NCBI GenBank assembly: GCA_011742915.1
Contig: JAAQTN010000016.1
Location: forward strand, 35,020 to 99,019
Direction: 5' to 3'
DNA length: 64,000 nt
Source: Billgrantia desiderata
GTDB taxonomy: Bacteria; Pseudomonadota; Gammaproteobacteria; Pseudomonadales; Halomonadaceae
In this document: one piece after another, positions 8,606-17,332 of the stretch
How the letters are laid out: the number at the start of each line of letters is the position of its first letter
How positions within the stretch are numbered: the stretch's first letter is position 1
Made by a program: the position numbers and the translations under genes
The notes under the pieces: generated by a model
Databases searched by the model: none
What the model was told of the DNA's origin: nothing
What the model saw: the letters and a program-made list of their open reading frames with translations, nothing else

Positions 8606-10015
8606 ATGTTCCAGAATCTCAGTGAGCGCCTTTCCCAGACGCTCAAGTCCATCAAGGGTCAGGCGCGCCTGACCGAGGACAACATCAAGGACACGCTGCG
8701 CGAGGTGCGTCGGGCGCTGCTCGAGGCCGACGTCGCCCTGCCGGTGGTCAAGGCCTTCATCGAGCGCGTGCGCGAGCGCGCCGTGGGCCAGGAGGTATCG
8801 AAGAGTCTTTCGCCGGGGCAGCAGTTCGTCAAGATCGTCCAGCAGGAGCTCGAGGCGATCATGGGCGAGGCCAACGAAGGGCTCTCGCTCAAGGGTTCCC
8901 CGGCGGTGGTGCTGATGGCCGGCCTGCAGGGGGCGGGCAAGACCACCTCGGTGGCCAAGCTGGCGCGCTTCCTCAAGGAGCGTGAGAAGAAGAAGGTGCT
9001 GGTGGTTTCCGCCGACGTCTATCGCCCGGCGGCCATCGACCAGCTCGAGACCCTGGCCGGCGAGGTCGGCGTCGACTTCTTCCCCTCGCGCAGCGACCAG
9101 AAGCCGGTCGACATCGCCCAGGCGGCAATCAAGCACGCCAAGATCCAGTTCCACGACGTGCTGCTGGTCGACACCGCCGGTCGCCTGGCCATCGACGAGG
9201 CCATGATGGCCGAGATCGCCGAGCTGCACCGCGCCTGCCAGCCTCAGGAAACCCTGTTCGTGGTCGATGCCATGACCGGTCAGGATGCCGCCAACACGGC
9301 CAAGGCGTTCCACGAGGCGCTGCCGCTGACCGGCGTGATCCTGACCAAGGCCGACGGCGATGCCCGTGGCGGTGCGGCACTGTCGGTGCGTCACATCACC
9401 GGCAAGCCGATCAAGTTCATGGGCGTGGGCGAGAAGATCGACGCCCTGGAGCCCTTCCACCCGGATCGGGTGGCCTCGCGCATCCTCGGCATGGGCGACG
9501 TACTGTCGCTGATCGAGGAGGCGGAGCGCACGGTCGACAAGAAGAAGGCCGAGCAGCTCGCCAAGAAGGTCAAGAAGGGCGAGGGCTTCGATCTCGAGGA
9601 CTTCCGCGACCAGCTCCAGCAGCTCAAGAAGATGGGCGGCATGGGCGGTCTGCTCGGCAAGCTGCCGGGCATGGGGCAGATGGCCGAGCTGGCCCAGGGG
9701 CCTGGTCCGGAGAAGGAGCTCGGCAAGCTCGAGGCGCTGATCAACTCGATGACGCCCCAGGAGCGGCGCAAGCCCGAGATCATCAACGGCTCGCGCAAGC
9801 GCCGCATCGCTGCGGGTGCCGGCCTGCAGGTGCCCGACCTCAACCGTCTGCTCAAGCAGCACAAGCAGATGCAGAAGATGATGAAGAAGGCGGGCAAGAA
9901 GGGCGGCATGCAGAAGATGATGCGCGGCATGTCCGGCATGATGGGCGGCGGCGGCCCGGGTGGCCCCGGCGGTATGGGCGGCATGGGTGGTCCCGGCGGC
10001 TTCCCGTGGCGCTGA
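8606..10015 (+). CDS. ffh: Signal recognition particle protein Ffh
   Basis: 469 residues. Ffh binds 4.5S RNA and nascent signal sequences and, with FtsY (also in this window), delivers ribosomes to the membrane. The N helical bundle is residues 1-~90, followed by the SRP GTPase with GLQGAGKTT, DTAGR and TKADGD. The methionine-rich M domain starts near 300, contains the RNA-binding SGxxxxxxxxG region, and ends in a Gly/Met-rich tail (GGMQKMMRGMSGMMGGGG). GGAG lies 8 nt before the ATG. The group ffh-rpsP-rimM-trmD-rplS follows in the usual order. Confidence 0.97.
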   Translation: MFQNLSERLSQTLKSIKGQARLTEDNIKDTLREVRRALLEADVALPVVKAFIERVRERAVGQEVSKSLSPGQQFVKIVQQELEAIMGEANEGLSLKGSPAVVLMAGLQGAGKTTSVAKLARFLKEREKKKVLVVSADVYRPAAIDQLETLAGEVGVDFFPSRSDQKPVDIAQAAIKHAKIQFHDVLLVDTAGRLAIDEAMMAEIAELHRACQPQETLFVVDAMTGQDAANTAKAFHEALPLTGVILTKADGDARGGAALSVRHITGKPIKFMGVGEKIDALEPFHPDRVASRILGMGDVLSLIEEAERTVDKKKAEQLAKKVKKGEGFDLEDFRDQLQQLKKMGGMGGLLGKLPGMGQMAELAQGPGPEKELGKLEALINSMTPQERRKPEIINGSRKRRIAAGAGLQVPDLNRLLKQHKQMQKMMKKAGKKGGMQKMMRGMSGMMGGGGPGGPGGMGGMGGPGGFPWR

Positions 10016-10077
10016 GCCGCACGGCGGCTGCGCTGGGGGTCGATTCTACGGCTAGTGCTCGGAGGCTCGAAAAAGGG

Positions 10078-10106
10078 TTTCAAAGCGGGGCTGATTTCCG
10101 TAGAAT
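10078..10106 (+). promoter_or_regulatory. Candidate promoter of the rpsP operon
   Basis: TAGAAT (10101-10106) is a good -10 element 17 bp from a weak TTTCAA (10078-10083). It sits 197 bp before the rpsP ATG. The hairpin at 10191-10216 would lie within the leader. Confidence 0.45.
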
Positions 10107-10190
10107 GCTGCGTCTTCATGGCAGGACCGTGGCTATGCCCGGCTGCACGCTTGTAACGAAGCATTTGCCAAGAAAGTGACCGAATGACGC

Positions 10191-10216
10191 GAAAGCGGGT
10201 CCACGGGCCCGCTTTC
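10191..10216 (+). terminator. 9-bp hairpin in the ffh-rpsP intergenic region (terminator or leader structure)
   Basis: GAAAGCGGG (10191-10199) pairs with CCCGCTTTC (10208-10216) around an 8-nt loop. Few T residues follow, so it may be an attenuator or leader structure of the rpsP operon rather than a strong terminator of ffh. Confidence 0.5.
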
Positions 10217-10302
10217 CTGGCAGAAGCCGAGTACCCTGGCCGTTCGCCGGGGCCGGCGCATCGGTATTTAAACGTAACCTCAACCGAAGGATAGTCAACG
10301 CC

Positions 10303-10551
10303 ATGGTTACCATTCGTCTGGCACGTGGTGGCGCCAAGAAGCGTCCCTTCTACCACCTGACCGTGACCGATTCACGCAACTCCCGCGACGGCCGTTTCAT
10401 CGAGCGTCTGGGCTTCTTCAACCCGATCGCTCGCGGTCAGGAAGAGCGTCTGCGCGTCGATCTGGATCGCGTCGCTCACTGGCAGGGCCAGGGCGCACAG
10501 ATGTCCGACCGCGTGGCCGAGCTGGTCAAGGAAGCCCGCAAGCAGGCCTGA
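10303..10551 (+). CDS. rpsP: 30S ribosomal protein bS16
   Basis: 82 residues, the family length. The N-terminus [19 protein letters not shown] and the following [19 protein letters not shown] are the bS16 signature. It is an assembly protein of the 30S body. It is the first gene of the rpsP-rimM-trmD-rplS operon; rimM starts 22 nt after the stop. Confidence 0.97.
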   Translation: MVTIRLARGGAKKRPFYHLTVTDSRNSRDGRFIERLGFFNPIARGQEERLRVDLDRVAHWQGQGAQMSDRVAELVKEARKQA

Positions 10552-10573
10552 GCCTGTGCAGTTCGGTGACGTC

Positions 10574-11131
10574 ATGAGCGAGCAGGCCGCACGCAGCGAA
10601 CGCGACGACCATGTGGTGCTGGGCAAGTTGACCAGCCCCTACGGCGTCAAGGGTTGGCTCAAGGTCTACTCCCATACCGGTCCGATGGACGGCATTCTCG
10701 AGTATCCCGAGTGGGTGCTGCGTCAGGACGATACCCTGAGCCGTCATCGCCTGCTGCAGGGACGGCGTCACGGCAAGGGCCTGGTGGCCCTGCTGGAAGG
10801 CGTCGATTCGCGCGAGGCCGCCGAGCGTGTGGCCGGCGCCGAGATCCTGCTGCCCAAGGCGGAGCTGCCCGAACTCGGCGGCGACGAATACTACTGGCAC
10901 CAGCTCGAAGGGCTCACGGTCGTGACCCGTGAGGGCATGGTGCTGGGGCGTGTCGCCTACCTGTTCGAAACCGGCGCCAACGACGTGCTGGTGGTCAAGG
11001 GCGACCCACAGGGGGAGCCGCCGGCCATCGACGATCGCGAGCGTCTGCTGCCGTTCCTGCCCGACGAGGTGATCGTCGCGGTGGACCTGGCGGGCGGCAG
11101 CATGACCGTCGACTGGGATCCGGAGTTTTGA
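10574..11131 (+). CDS. rimM: 16S rRNA processing / ribosome maturation factor RimM
   Basis: About 185 residues from the ATG at 10574, which has GGTGA close upstream; a GTG at 10556 would add six residues. The N-terminal RimM barrel begins [24 protein letters not shown], and the C-terminal PRC-barrel includes [24 protein letters not shown]. RimM assists maturation of the 30S head and binds uS19. The stop TGA overlaps a possible TTG start of trmD by 4 nt. Confidence 0.95.
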   Translation: MSEQAARSERDDHVVLGKLTSPYGVKGWLKVYSHTGPMDGILEYPEWVLRQDDTLSRHRLLQGRRHGKGLVALLEGVDSREAAERVAGAEILLPKAELPELGGDEYYWHQLEGLTVVTREGMVLGRVAYLFETGANDVLVVKGDPQGEPPAIDDRERLLPFLPDEVIVAVDLAGGSMTVDWDPEF

Positions 11132-11169
11132 GTCTCGAGACAGAGGCCGGGGCGAGCGCAGCGCCGGAC

Positions 11170-11958
11170 ATGTGGGTCGGCGTGGTGTCGCTGTTTCCCG
11201 AGATGTTCGAAGCCATCACCCGGCACGGCGTCACCGGAAGAGCGGTCAGTCAGGGGCGTGTGGCACTGGAGTTCTGGAACCCGCGCGACTACGCCACCGA
11301 CAGGCATCGCACTGTGGACGACCGGCCCTATGGCGGCGGCCCCGGCATGCTGATGAAAGTCGACACCCTGCGCGCGGCCATCCACGCCGCACGCCAGCGG
11401 GCGAGCGAGGCCACCGGCCAGCGGCCCAGGGTCATCTACCTGTCGCCCCAGGGGCGCAGGCTCGACCAGCAGGGTGCGCGCGAGCTGGCCTGCGGCCCCC
11501 CCCTGGTGGTGGTGGCCGGGCGCTACGAAGGTATCGATGAGCGCATCGTGGAGAGCGACATCGATGAAGAGTGGTCGATCGGCGACTATGTGCTCAGCGG
11601 CGGCGAGCTGCCGGCCATGGTACTGATCGACGCCGCGGCAAGACTGGTTCCCGGCGTGCTGGGACATCAGGACTCCGCGGTCGAGGACTCCTTCAATCAG
11701 GGGCTGCTGGACTGTCCGCACTACACGCGTCCCGAAGAGATCGACGGACGACGGGTACCGGAAGTGCTGCTCAGTGGCCACCATGGCGAGATTCGTCGCT
11801 GGCGGCTCAAGCAGTCGCTGGGGCGGACCTGGCTGAGGCGCCCCGACCTGCTGGAAGGCAGGTCGCTGAGCGCCGAGCAGCAGAAGCTGCTCGAGGAGTT
11901 CATCGAAGAATACGCCCTGTCGAATGGCAGGGCGGAGGTGCAGGACGCAAGACGCTGA
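11170..11958 (+). CDS. trmD: tRNA (guanine37-N1)-methyltransferase
   Basis: 262 residues from the conserved ATG ([13 protein letters not shown], matching the E. coli start). An in-frame TTG at 11128, overlapping the rimM stop, would add 14 non-conserved residues and cannot be excluded. TrmD places m1G37 next to the anticodon, preventing +1 frameshifts. The knotted SPOUT SAM site is seen in [45 protein letters not shown] and [14 protein letters not shown]; the C-terminal tRNA-binding part has [20 protein letters not shown]. Confidence 0.97.
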   Translation: MWVGVVSLFPEMFEAITRHGVTGRAVSQGRVALEFWNPRDYATDRHRTVDDRPYGGGPGMLMKVDTLRAAIHAARQRASEATGQRPRVIYLSPQGRRLDQQGARELACGPPLVVVAGRYEGIDERIVESDIDEEWSIGDYVLSGGELPAMVLIDAAARLVPGVLGHQDSAVEDSFNQGLLDCPHYTRPEEIDGRRVPEVLLSGHHGEIRRWRLKQSLGRTWLRRPDLLEGRSLSAEQQKLLEEFIEEYALSNGRAEVQDARR

Positions 11959-12093
11959 GCCCTGGAGGCCAGGCATCGCGGACCTGCGTCACCCATCATC
12001 TCCCGCGCTCTCGAGCCAGGCTCGGGCGCCGGGATCACGCGCCGCCGTCGACCTTGTAAGGAGCGGCGGCGCCGAATACGAGGAGTCATTGTC

Positions 12094-12450
12094 ATGAGCA
12101 GCAAGAACAAGGTGATCCAGGCGCTCGAAGCCGAGCAGATGAGCAAGCAGGTGCCGGATTTCGCCCCGGGTGACACCGTCGTCGTGCAGGTCAAGGTCAA
12201 GGAAGGCAACCGCGAGCGTCTGCAGGCCTTCGAAGGCGTGGTGATCGGCAAGCGCAACCGCGGCCTGAACTCCGCCTTCACCGTGCGCAAGATCTCCCAC
12301 GGTGTCGGCGTCGAGCGTACCTTCCAGACCTACAGCCCGCTGGTCGACTCCGTCGAGGTCAAGCGTCGCGGCGACGTGCGCCAGGCCAAGCTGTACTACC
12401 TGCGCGAGCGCAGCGGCAAGTCTGCCCGTATCAAGGAAAAGCTGTCGTAA
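12094..12450 (+). CDS. rplS: 50S ribosomal protein bL19
   Basis: 118 residues, the usual bL19 length. [40 protein letters not shown] and [13 protein letters not shown] are diagnostic. bL19 lies at the 30S-50S interface. It is last in the rpsP operon, 135 nt after trmD, and is followed by a strong hairpin terminator. Confidence 0.97.
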   Translation: MSSKNKVIQALEAEQMSKQVPDFAPGDTVVVQVKVKEGNRERLQAFEGVVIGKRNRGLNSAFTVRKISHGVGVERTFQTYSPLVDSVEVKRRGDVRQAKLYYLRERSGKSARIKEKLS

Positions 12451-12507
12451 CGAAAGCGTGTGCGGGTCGTGCCCGAGTCCGGCCCGCTCGTGGTTTCGTT
12501 GTGCCGC

Positions 12508-12549
12508 AAGCCCCGCCACCGCTCACGCGGGGCGGGGCTTCGTCATTTC
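12508..12549 (+). terminator. Rho-independent terminator after rplS
   Basis: AAGCCCCGCC (12508-12517) pairs perfectly with GGCGGGGCTT (12531-12540) around a 13-nt loop. It is followed by CGTCATTTC, a short T-poor tail like those of other terminators in this window. Confidence 0.85.
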
Positions 12550-12616
12550 AGGCCGTGCCTGCGCATGGGGCTCAGGCCCGTGCATGGGTGCCGGCTCTGC
12601 GTATGGAGAGTAGGGC

Positions 12617-13519
12617 ATGCCCCCTGACGCCCGATCCTTGGTGCTGATCGAGTCCTTCCTCGATGCCCTGTGGCTCGAGCGTGGGGCCAGCGAGCACACG
12701 CTCTCGGCCTATCGTCGCGACCTCGAGGCCTGGGCGGCGCGGTTGGCCGAGTTGGGCGGCGACCTGCTGGCACCGGACCAGGCGCTGTTACCCGCCTGGC
12801 TCGACGAGCGGCGGGCCGCCGGCTACCAGCTGCGCAGCAATGCCCGGCTGCTCTCCAGCCTGCGTGGCTTCTATCGCTGGGCCCTGGCCGAGGGGCGCAT
12901 CGAGCGCGATCCGCTGGCCGAGGTGCGTTTGCCGCGGGTGCGGCCCAACCTGCCCGATACCCTCGACGAGGACGAGGTGGAGCGTTTGCTGGCGGCGCCG
13001 GACCTGGCCACCGATCTCGGTCTGCGCGACCGCGCCATGCTCGAGGTGCTGTATGGCTGCGGCCTGCGGGTATCGGAGCTGGTGGGGCTCAGCGTGGATG
13101 CCGTCAACCTGCGTCAGGGCGTGGTGCGGGTGCGCGGCAAGGGCGACAAGGATCGGCTGGTCCCGTTGGGGGAGGAGGCCGTACACTGGCTGACACGCTA
13201 CATGCGCAGTGCCCGAGGGGCGCTGATGAGCGACGCGACACGCCCCGCGCTTTTCCCCGGACGTGGCGACAACTGCATGACGCGCCAGACCTTCTGGCAT
13301 CGGATCAAGGCCCATGCGCGCACCGCGGGAATCACGCGGCCGCTGTCGCCGCATACGTTGCGGCATGCGTTTGCCACGCATCTATTGAATCATGGAGCCA
13401 ATCTGCGTGTCGTACAGCTGCTGCTCGGTCACAGCGATCTGTCGACCACGCAGATTTACACCCACGTTGCGCAGGCGCGACTCGAAGCCCTGCACGCCGA
13501 CCATCATCCTCGAGGCTGA
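12617..13519 (+). CDS. xerD: Site-specific tyrosine recombinase XerD
   Basis: 300 residues. With XerC it resolves chromosome dimers at dif. The N-terminal SAM-like core-binding domain (~8-95) precedes the catalytic domain with the complete active site: Arg151 (GCGLRVSEL), Lys175 (RGKGDKDR), His246-x-x-Arg249 (PHTLRHAFATHLL), His272 (GHSDLSTTQIYTHV) and nucleophile Tyr281. The LR-VSELVGL form and the dsbC-recJ neighbourhood favour XerD over XerC. dsbC follows 3 nt after the stop. Confidence 0.94.
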   Translation: MPPDARSLVLIESFLDALWLERGASEHTLSAYRRDLEAWAARLAELGGDLLAPDQALLPAWLDERRAAGYQLRSNARLLSSLRGFYRWALAEGRIERDPLAEVRLPRVRPNLPDTLDEDEVERLLAAPDLATDLGLRDRAMLEVLYGCGLRVSELVGLSVDAVNLRQGVVRVRGKGDKDRLVPLGEEAVHWLTRYMRSARGALMSDATRPALFPGRGDNCMTRQTFWHRIKAHARTAGITRPLSPHTLRHAFATHLLNHGANLRVVQLLLGHSDLSTTQIYTHVAQARLEALHADHHPRG

Positions 13520-13522
13520 ATC

Positions 13523-14278
13523 ATGATCGCGTTAACCCATCGTCTAGCCGGCTCCCTGTTCGCCCTGGCCGTTCCCCTGGCGTCGCTGCTGCTGCCTGCC
13601 GCTGCCTGGGCCGGTGCCGCCGAGCGACTGGCCGAGCGGCTGGAAGTCAACGGCCAGCCCATGCCGGTCGCCAGCGTGCACGAGACCCCGGTGCCGGGCT
13701 TCTACCTGGTACGCCTGGAGACCGGCGAGGCCTTCTACAGCGATGCCGAAGGCAAGTACTTCCTGGTCGGCGACCTTTACGAGAACGGCCAGGGTGGGCT
13801 GACCAATCTCACCGAGCAGTCGCGCAACGTCGAGCGGGCCGAGCAGCTTGCCAACGTGCCGGAGAGCGAGCGCGTCGTATTCCGTGGCACGGCAGAGAAG
13901 CGGGCCGAGATCTTCGTCTTCACCGATACCACCTGCCCCTACTGCCGTCAGTTCCATGAAGAGGTGCCGACCCTCAACGAGATGGGCATCGAGGTGCACT
14001 ACCTGGCCTTTCCCCGTGCCGGCATGAACTCCCAGGGCGCGCGGATTCTCGAGCAGATCTGGTGCGACGGCAATCCGACCGAGGCGATGAACGCGGGCAA
14101 GCGACAGGAAACGCTGTCGGGCGGCACCGACTGCGACAATCCGGTCGAGGCACAGTATCATCTGGGCATGACCGTGGGCGTGCAGGGAACACCGGCCATC
14201 GTGCTGCCCGATGGGCGGTTGGTACCGGGCTACGTGCCCGCCGAGCGCCTGGCCGACATGCTCGGCCTGGCGGAATGA
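13523..14278 (+). CDS. dsbC: Periplasmic thiol:disulfide interchange protein DsbC
   Basis: 251 residues with a signal peptide (cleavage near AWA, residue 30). The N-terminal dimerisation domain is ~31-95, and the thioredoxin domain carries the active site CPYC (Cys138, Cys141) in FTDTTCPYCRQFHEEVP. A second Cys pair (180 and 203) matches the structural disulfide of DsbC, and GTPA near 221-224 supplies the cis-proline. DsbC isomerises wrong disulfides. xerD-dsbC-recJ is a conserved group, here with hom-thrC inserted as in Pseudomonas. Confidence 0.94.
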   Translation: MIALTHRLAGSLFALAVPLASLLLPAAAWAGAAERLAERLEVNGQPMPVASVHETPVPGFYLVRLETGEAFYSDAEGKYFLVGDLYENGQGGLTNLTEQSRNVERAEQLANVPESERVVFRGTAEKRAEIFVFTDTTCPYCRQFHEEVPTLNEMGIEVHYLAFPRAGMNSQGARILEQIWCDGNPTEAMNAGKRQETLSGGTDCDNPVEAQYHLGMTVGVQGTPAIVLPDGRLVPGYVPAERLADMLGLAE

Positions 14279-14343
14279 GGGCAGACCGAGAGCTGCCGAG
14301 TGCATGAACGCTGGACATTGACACCATCATGGGGAGCAGGACA

Positions 14344-15660
14344 TTGAAACCGGTGAGAGTGGGAATCTGTGGTTTGGGTACCGTCGGTGGCGGCACCTTC
14401 AACGTGCTGACGCGCAACGCCGACGAGATTGCGCGGCGTGCCGGCCGCCCGATCGTGATCGAGCAGGTGGCGCTGCGCAGCACCAACCCTGAGTGCGACC
14501 TCACCGGGATCAAGACCACCAACGACGTCTTCGAGGTGGCCCGCAACCCGGACATCGACGTGCTGGTCGAGGTGTTGGGGGGCTATGACGTGCCCCGCGA
14601 GCTGGTGCTCACCGCCATCGCCAACGGCAAGCACGTGGTCACCGCCAACAAGGCGCTGATCGCCGTGCACGGCAACGAGATCTTCCAGGCCGCCCACGAG
14701 CAGGGCGTGATCGTCGCCTTCGAGGCTGCGGTGGCCGGCGGCATCCCGGTGATCAAGTCGCTGCGCGAAGGCCTCGGTGCCAACCGCATCGAGTGGGTGG
14801 CGGGCATCATCAACGGCACCGGCAACTACATCCTGACGCACATGCGCAGCGAAGGGCGCGCCTTCGAGGACGTGCTCGCCGAGGCCCAGGCGCTGGGTTA
14901 CGCCGAGGCCGACCCCACCTTCGACGTCGAAGGCATCGACGCTGCCCACAAGCTGACCATCCTCGCATCGATCGCCTATGGCGTGCCGCTGCAGTTCGAG
15001 AAGGCCTACACCGAGGGAATCTCACGGGTGACGTTCGATGACGTGGAACAGGCCGACAACCTGGGCTACGTGATCAAGCACCTGGGCATCTCCAAGCGCA
15101 CCGAGCATGGGCTCGAGCTGCGCGTGCATCCGACCCTGATCCCCAAGGAGCGCCTGCTGGCCAATGTGCACGGGGTCAAGAACGCCATTGCGATCATGGG
15201 CGATGCCGTGGGACCGACCCTCTACTACGGTGCCGGCGCCGGCTCCGAACCCACGGCCTCGGCGGTGGTGGCCGACCTGCTCGACGTGGCCCGCGACATC
15301 GCCACCGATCATCACTATCGCGTGCCCTACCTGGCCTTCAGCGGCATCGGCGACGACGACGGCGGCATGCCGATCCTGCCCATGGAGGACATCGTCACCG
15401 CCTACTATCTGCGCCTGCTGGCGGTGGACCGCCCCGGCGTGCTGGCGCGGGTGGCGACCATTCTCTCCGAGCAGGGCATCTCCATCGAGGCGCTGGTGCA
15501 GAAGGAAGCCACCGAAGGCGAACTGGTGCCGATCATCCTGCTGACCCACAGGTGCCGCGAGAAGCACATGAACGAGGCGATCCGCCAGATCGAGTCGATG
15601 GCCGACATCGCCGGGCCGGTCACGCGGATCCGCGTCGAGTCGCTGGACGAGCAGGAGTAA
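14344..15660 (+). CDS. hom: Homoserine dehydrogenase
   Basis: About 438 residues from a TTG at 14344, preceded by GGGGAGCAGG; an ATG at 14329 (5 residues longer) has no ribosome-binding site. The enzyme reduces aspartate semialdehyde to homoserine for threonine and methionine synthesis. The N-terminal NAD(P) fold (VGICGLGTVGGGTFNVL), the catalytic domain (VAGIINGTGNYILTHM, GYAEADPTFDVEGIDAAHKL) and a C-terminal ACT domain (RLLAVDRPGVLARVATILSE) are in order. The ACT domain implies amino-acid feedback. thrC starts 4 nt downstream. Confidence 0.95.
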   Translation: MKPVRVGICGLGTVGGGTFNVLTRNADEIARRAGRPIVIEQVALRSTNPECDLTGIKTTNDVFEVARNPDIDVLVEVLGGYDVPRELVLTAIANGKHVVTANKALIAVHGNEIFQAAHEQGVIVAFEAAVAGGIPVIKSLREGLGANRIEWVAGIINGTGNYILTHMRSEGRAFEDVLAEAQALGYAEADPTFDVEGIDAAHKLTILASIAYGVPLQFEKAYTEGISRVTFDDVEQADNLGYVIKHLGISKRTEHGLELRVHPTLIPKERLLANVHGVKNAIAIMGDAVGPTLYYGAGAGSEPTASAVVADLLDVARDIATDHHYRVPYLAFSGIGDDDGGMPILPMEDIVTAYYLRLLAVDRPGVLARVATILSEQGISIEALVQKEATEGELVPIILLTHRCREKHMNEAIRQIESMADIAGPVTRIRVESLDEQE

Positions 15661-15664
15661 GGGC

Positions 15665-17053
15665 ATGCGCTACATCAGTACCCGTGGGCAGGCGCCTGCG
15701 CTCTCTTTCGAAGAGGTCGTGCTGACCGGCATGGCCAGCGACGGCGGCCTCTACGTGCCGGAAACCATTCCGCAGCTCTCCCGTGAGGAGCTCGCCGGCA
15801 TGGCCGGACTCTCCTATGCCGAGGTCGCCTTCCGCGTGATGCGGCCGTTCGTCAACGGCGAGATCGACGACGAGACCTTCCGCGGCATCGTGCGCGACGC
15901 CTACGCCACCTTCAGTCACGACGCCGTGGTGCCGCTCAACCAGCTCGACGCCAACCACTTCCTGCTGGAGCTGTTCCACGGCCCGACGCTGGCCTTCAAG
16001 GACGTTGCCCTGCAGCTGCTGGGCCGTATCCTCGATCACTTCCTGGCCAAGCGCGGCGAGCGCGCGGTGATCATGGGCGCCACCTCCGGCGACACCGGTT
16101 CGGCGGCCATCGAAGGCTGTCGCCACTGCGACAACCTCGACATCTTCATCCTGCACCCGCACAACCGGGTCTCCGAGGTGCAGCGTCGGCAGATGACCTC
16201 GGTGCTGGCCGACAACGTCTTCAACATCGCCATCGAAGGCAACTTCGACGACGCCCAGGCGATGGTCAAGGCCAGCTTCGCCGACCAGGGCTTCCTCGGC
16301 GGCACCCGCCTGGTGGCGGTGAACTCGATCAACTGGGCGCGCATCATGGCCCAGATCGTCTACTACGTGGCCGCCGGCGTAGCGCTGGGTGCGCCACACC
16401 GGCTGGTCAGTTTCTGCGTGCCTTCGGCCAACTTCGGCAACGTCTTCGCCGGCTACATGGCCTACCGCATGGGGCTGCCGGTCAAGCAGTTCATCATCGC
16501 CACCAATGCCAACGACATTCTGCACCGCACCATCGCCGACAACGACTTCTCCAAGCAGGAGCTCAAGGCGACCCTGGCGCCCTCCATGGACATCGTTGTG
16601 TCGTCCAACTTCGAGCGCCTGCTGTTCGAGGCCTACGAGCGTGACGGCGCTGCCGTGGCTGCGCTGCTCGGGCGCTTCCAGTCCGAGCCGACGGCGCTGG
16701 CCGAGGCGCCGCTGGAGCGGCTGCGGGCGCTGTTCGCCAGCCATAGCGTCGACGATGCCACCATCCTCGAGGTGATCCGCGAGGCGCACCACCGTACCAA
16801 GGAGGTGCTCGACCCACACACGGCTACCGGTTATCGCGCCGCCGAGCGCGCCCGGGCCGATGCCGCCACACCGATGATCACCCTGGCCACGGCCCACCCG
16901 GCCAAGTTCGCCGAGGCGGTGGTCAAGGCGGGCTTCCCCGGTGTGCCGCTACCGCCGCACATGGACGACCTGCTGGAGCGCGAGGAGCGTTACGCCGTGC
17001 TGCCGGCGGAGCTGGCTAAGGTGCAGGCGTTCGTGGCCGAGAACCGGCGGTAA
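15665..17053 (+). CDS. thrC: Threonine synthase
   Basis: 462 residues. It converts O-phosphohomoserine to threonine with PLP. The Schiff-base lysine is Lys112 in PTLAFKDVALQLLG; the phosphate loop is ATSGDTGSAAIEG. The N-terminal MRYISTRGQAPALSFEEVVLTGMASDGGLYVPE is the typical opening. It forms an operon with hom. Family A element copy 1 begins about 37 nt after the stop. Confidence 0.96.
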   Translation: MRYISTRGQAPALSFEEVVLTGMASDGGLYVPETIPQLSREELAGMAGLSYAEVAFRVMRPFVNGEIDDETFRGIVRDAYATFSHDAVVPLNQLDANHFLLELFHGPTLAFKDVALQLLGRILDHFLAKRGERAVIMGATSGDTGSAAIEGCRHCDNLDIFILHPHNRVSEVQRRQMTSVLADNVFNIAIEGNFDDAQAMVKASFADQGFLGGTRLVAVNSINWARIMAQIVYYVAAGVALGAPHRLVSFCVPSANFGNVFAGYMAYRMGLPVKQFIIATNANDILHRTIADNDFSKQELKATLAPSMDIVVSSNFERLLFEAYERDGAAVAALLGRFQSEPTALAEAPLERLRALFASHSVDDATILEVIREAHHRTKEVLDPHTATGYRAAERARADAATPMITLATAHPAKFAEAVVKAGFPGVPLPPHMDDLLEREERYAVLPAELAKVQAFVAENRR

Positions 17054-17089
17054 ACACCTTCGTTGACCGTCGCTGGCCGGCTCGGAGCC

Positions 17090-17190
17090 GTGCCGGCGAC
17101 AGGTCTTCGAGGAGGCGCTGTGAACCCATCCCTGGGCGCTATATTTGCCATCCATGGCAAATAACCTCCTCTACGACCTGTCTCCGGCGC
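17090..17190 (+). repeat. Family A intergenic hairpin element, copy 1
   Basis: The conserved core, beginning CTGTGAACCC and ending TGGGCGCTA, is at 17118-17141. Directly after it, TATTTGCCAT (17042+100: 17142-17151) pairs with ATGGCAAATA (17154-17163). Outer arms GACAGGTCTTCGAGGAGG (ending 17115) and CCTCCTCTACGACCTGTC (17166-17183) pair with few mismatches. Other copies: 33589, 53672 and 62440. It fills the thrC-recJ gap. Confidence 0.85.
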
Positions 17191-17191
17191 T

Positions 17192-17272
17192 CCTCGCATC
17201 GAGGCTAGCCCGAGCGGTGGTCAGTGTCGGCGAAGATAGTCCCTGCGCCCCTCGCATCGGGACCAGCCCGAG
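17192..17272 (+). repeat. Two direct repeats of about 23 bp upstream of recJ
   Basis: The units at 17192-17214 and 17250-17272 share CCTCGCATCG and AGCCCGAG with a variable centre, 58 bp apart. They immediately follow the family A element. No function is assigned. Confidence 0.5.
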
Positions 17273-17332
17273 AGGCCGCGCAGAGATGCCCATGAGCCGG
17301 CCGCAAAACCCGTCATGCAACAGGAGCCACGC

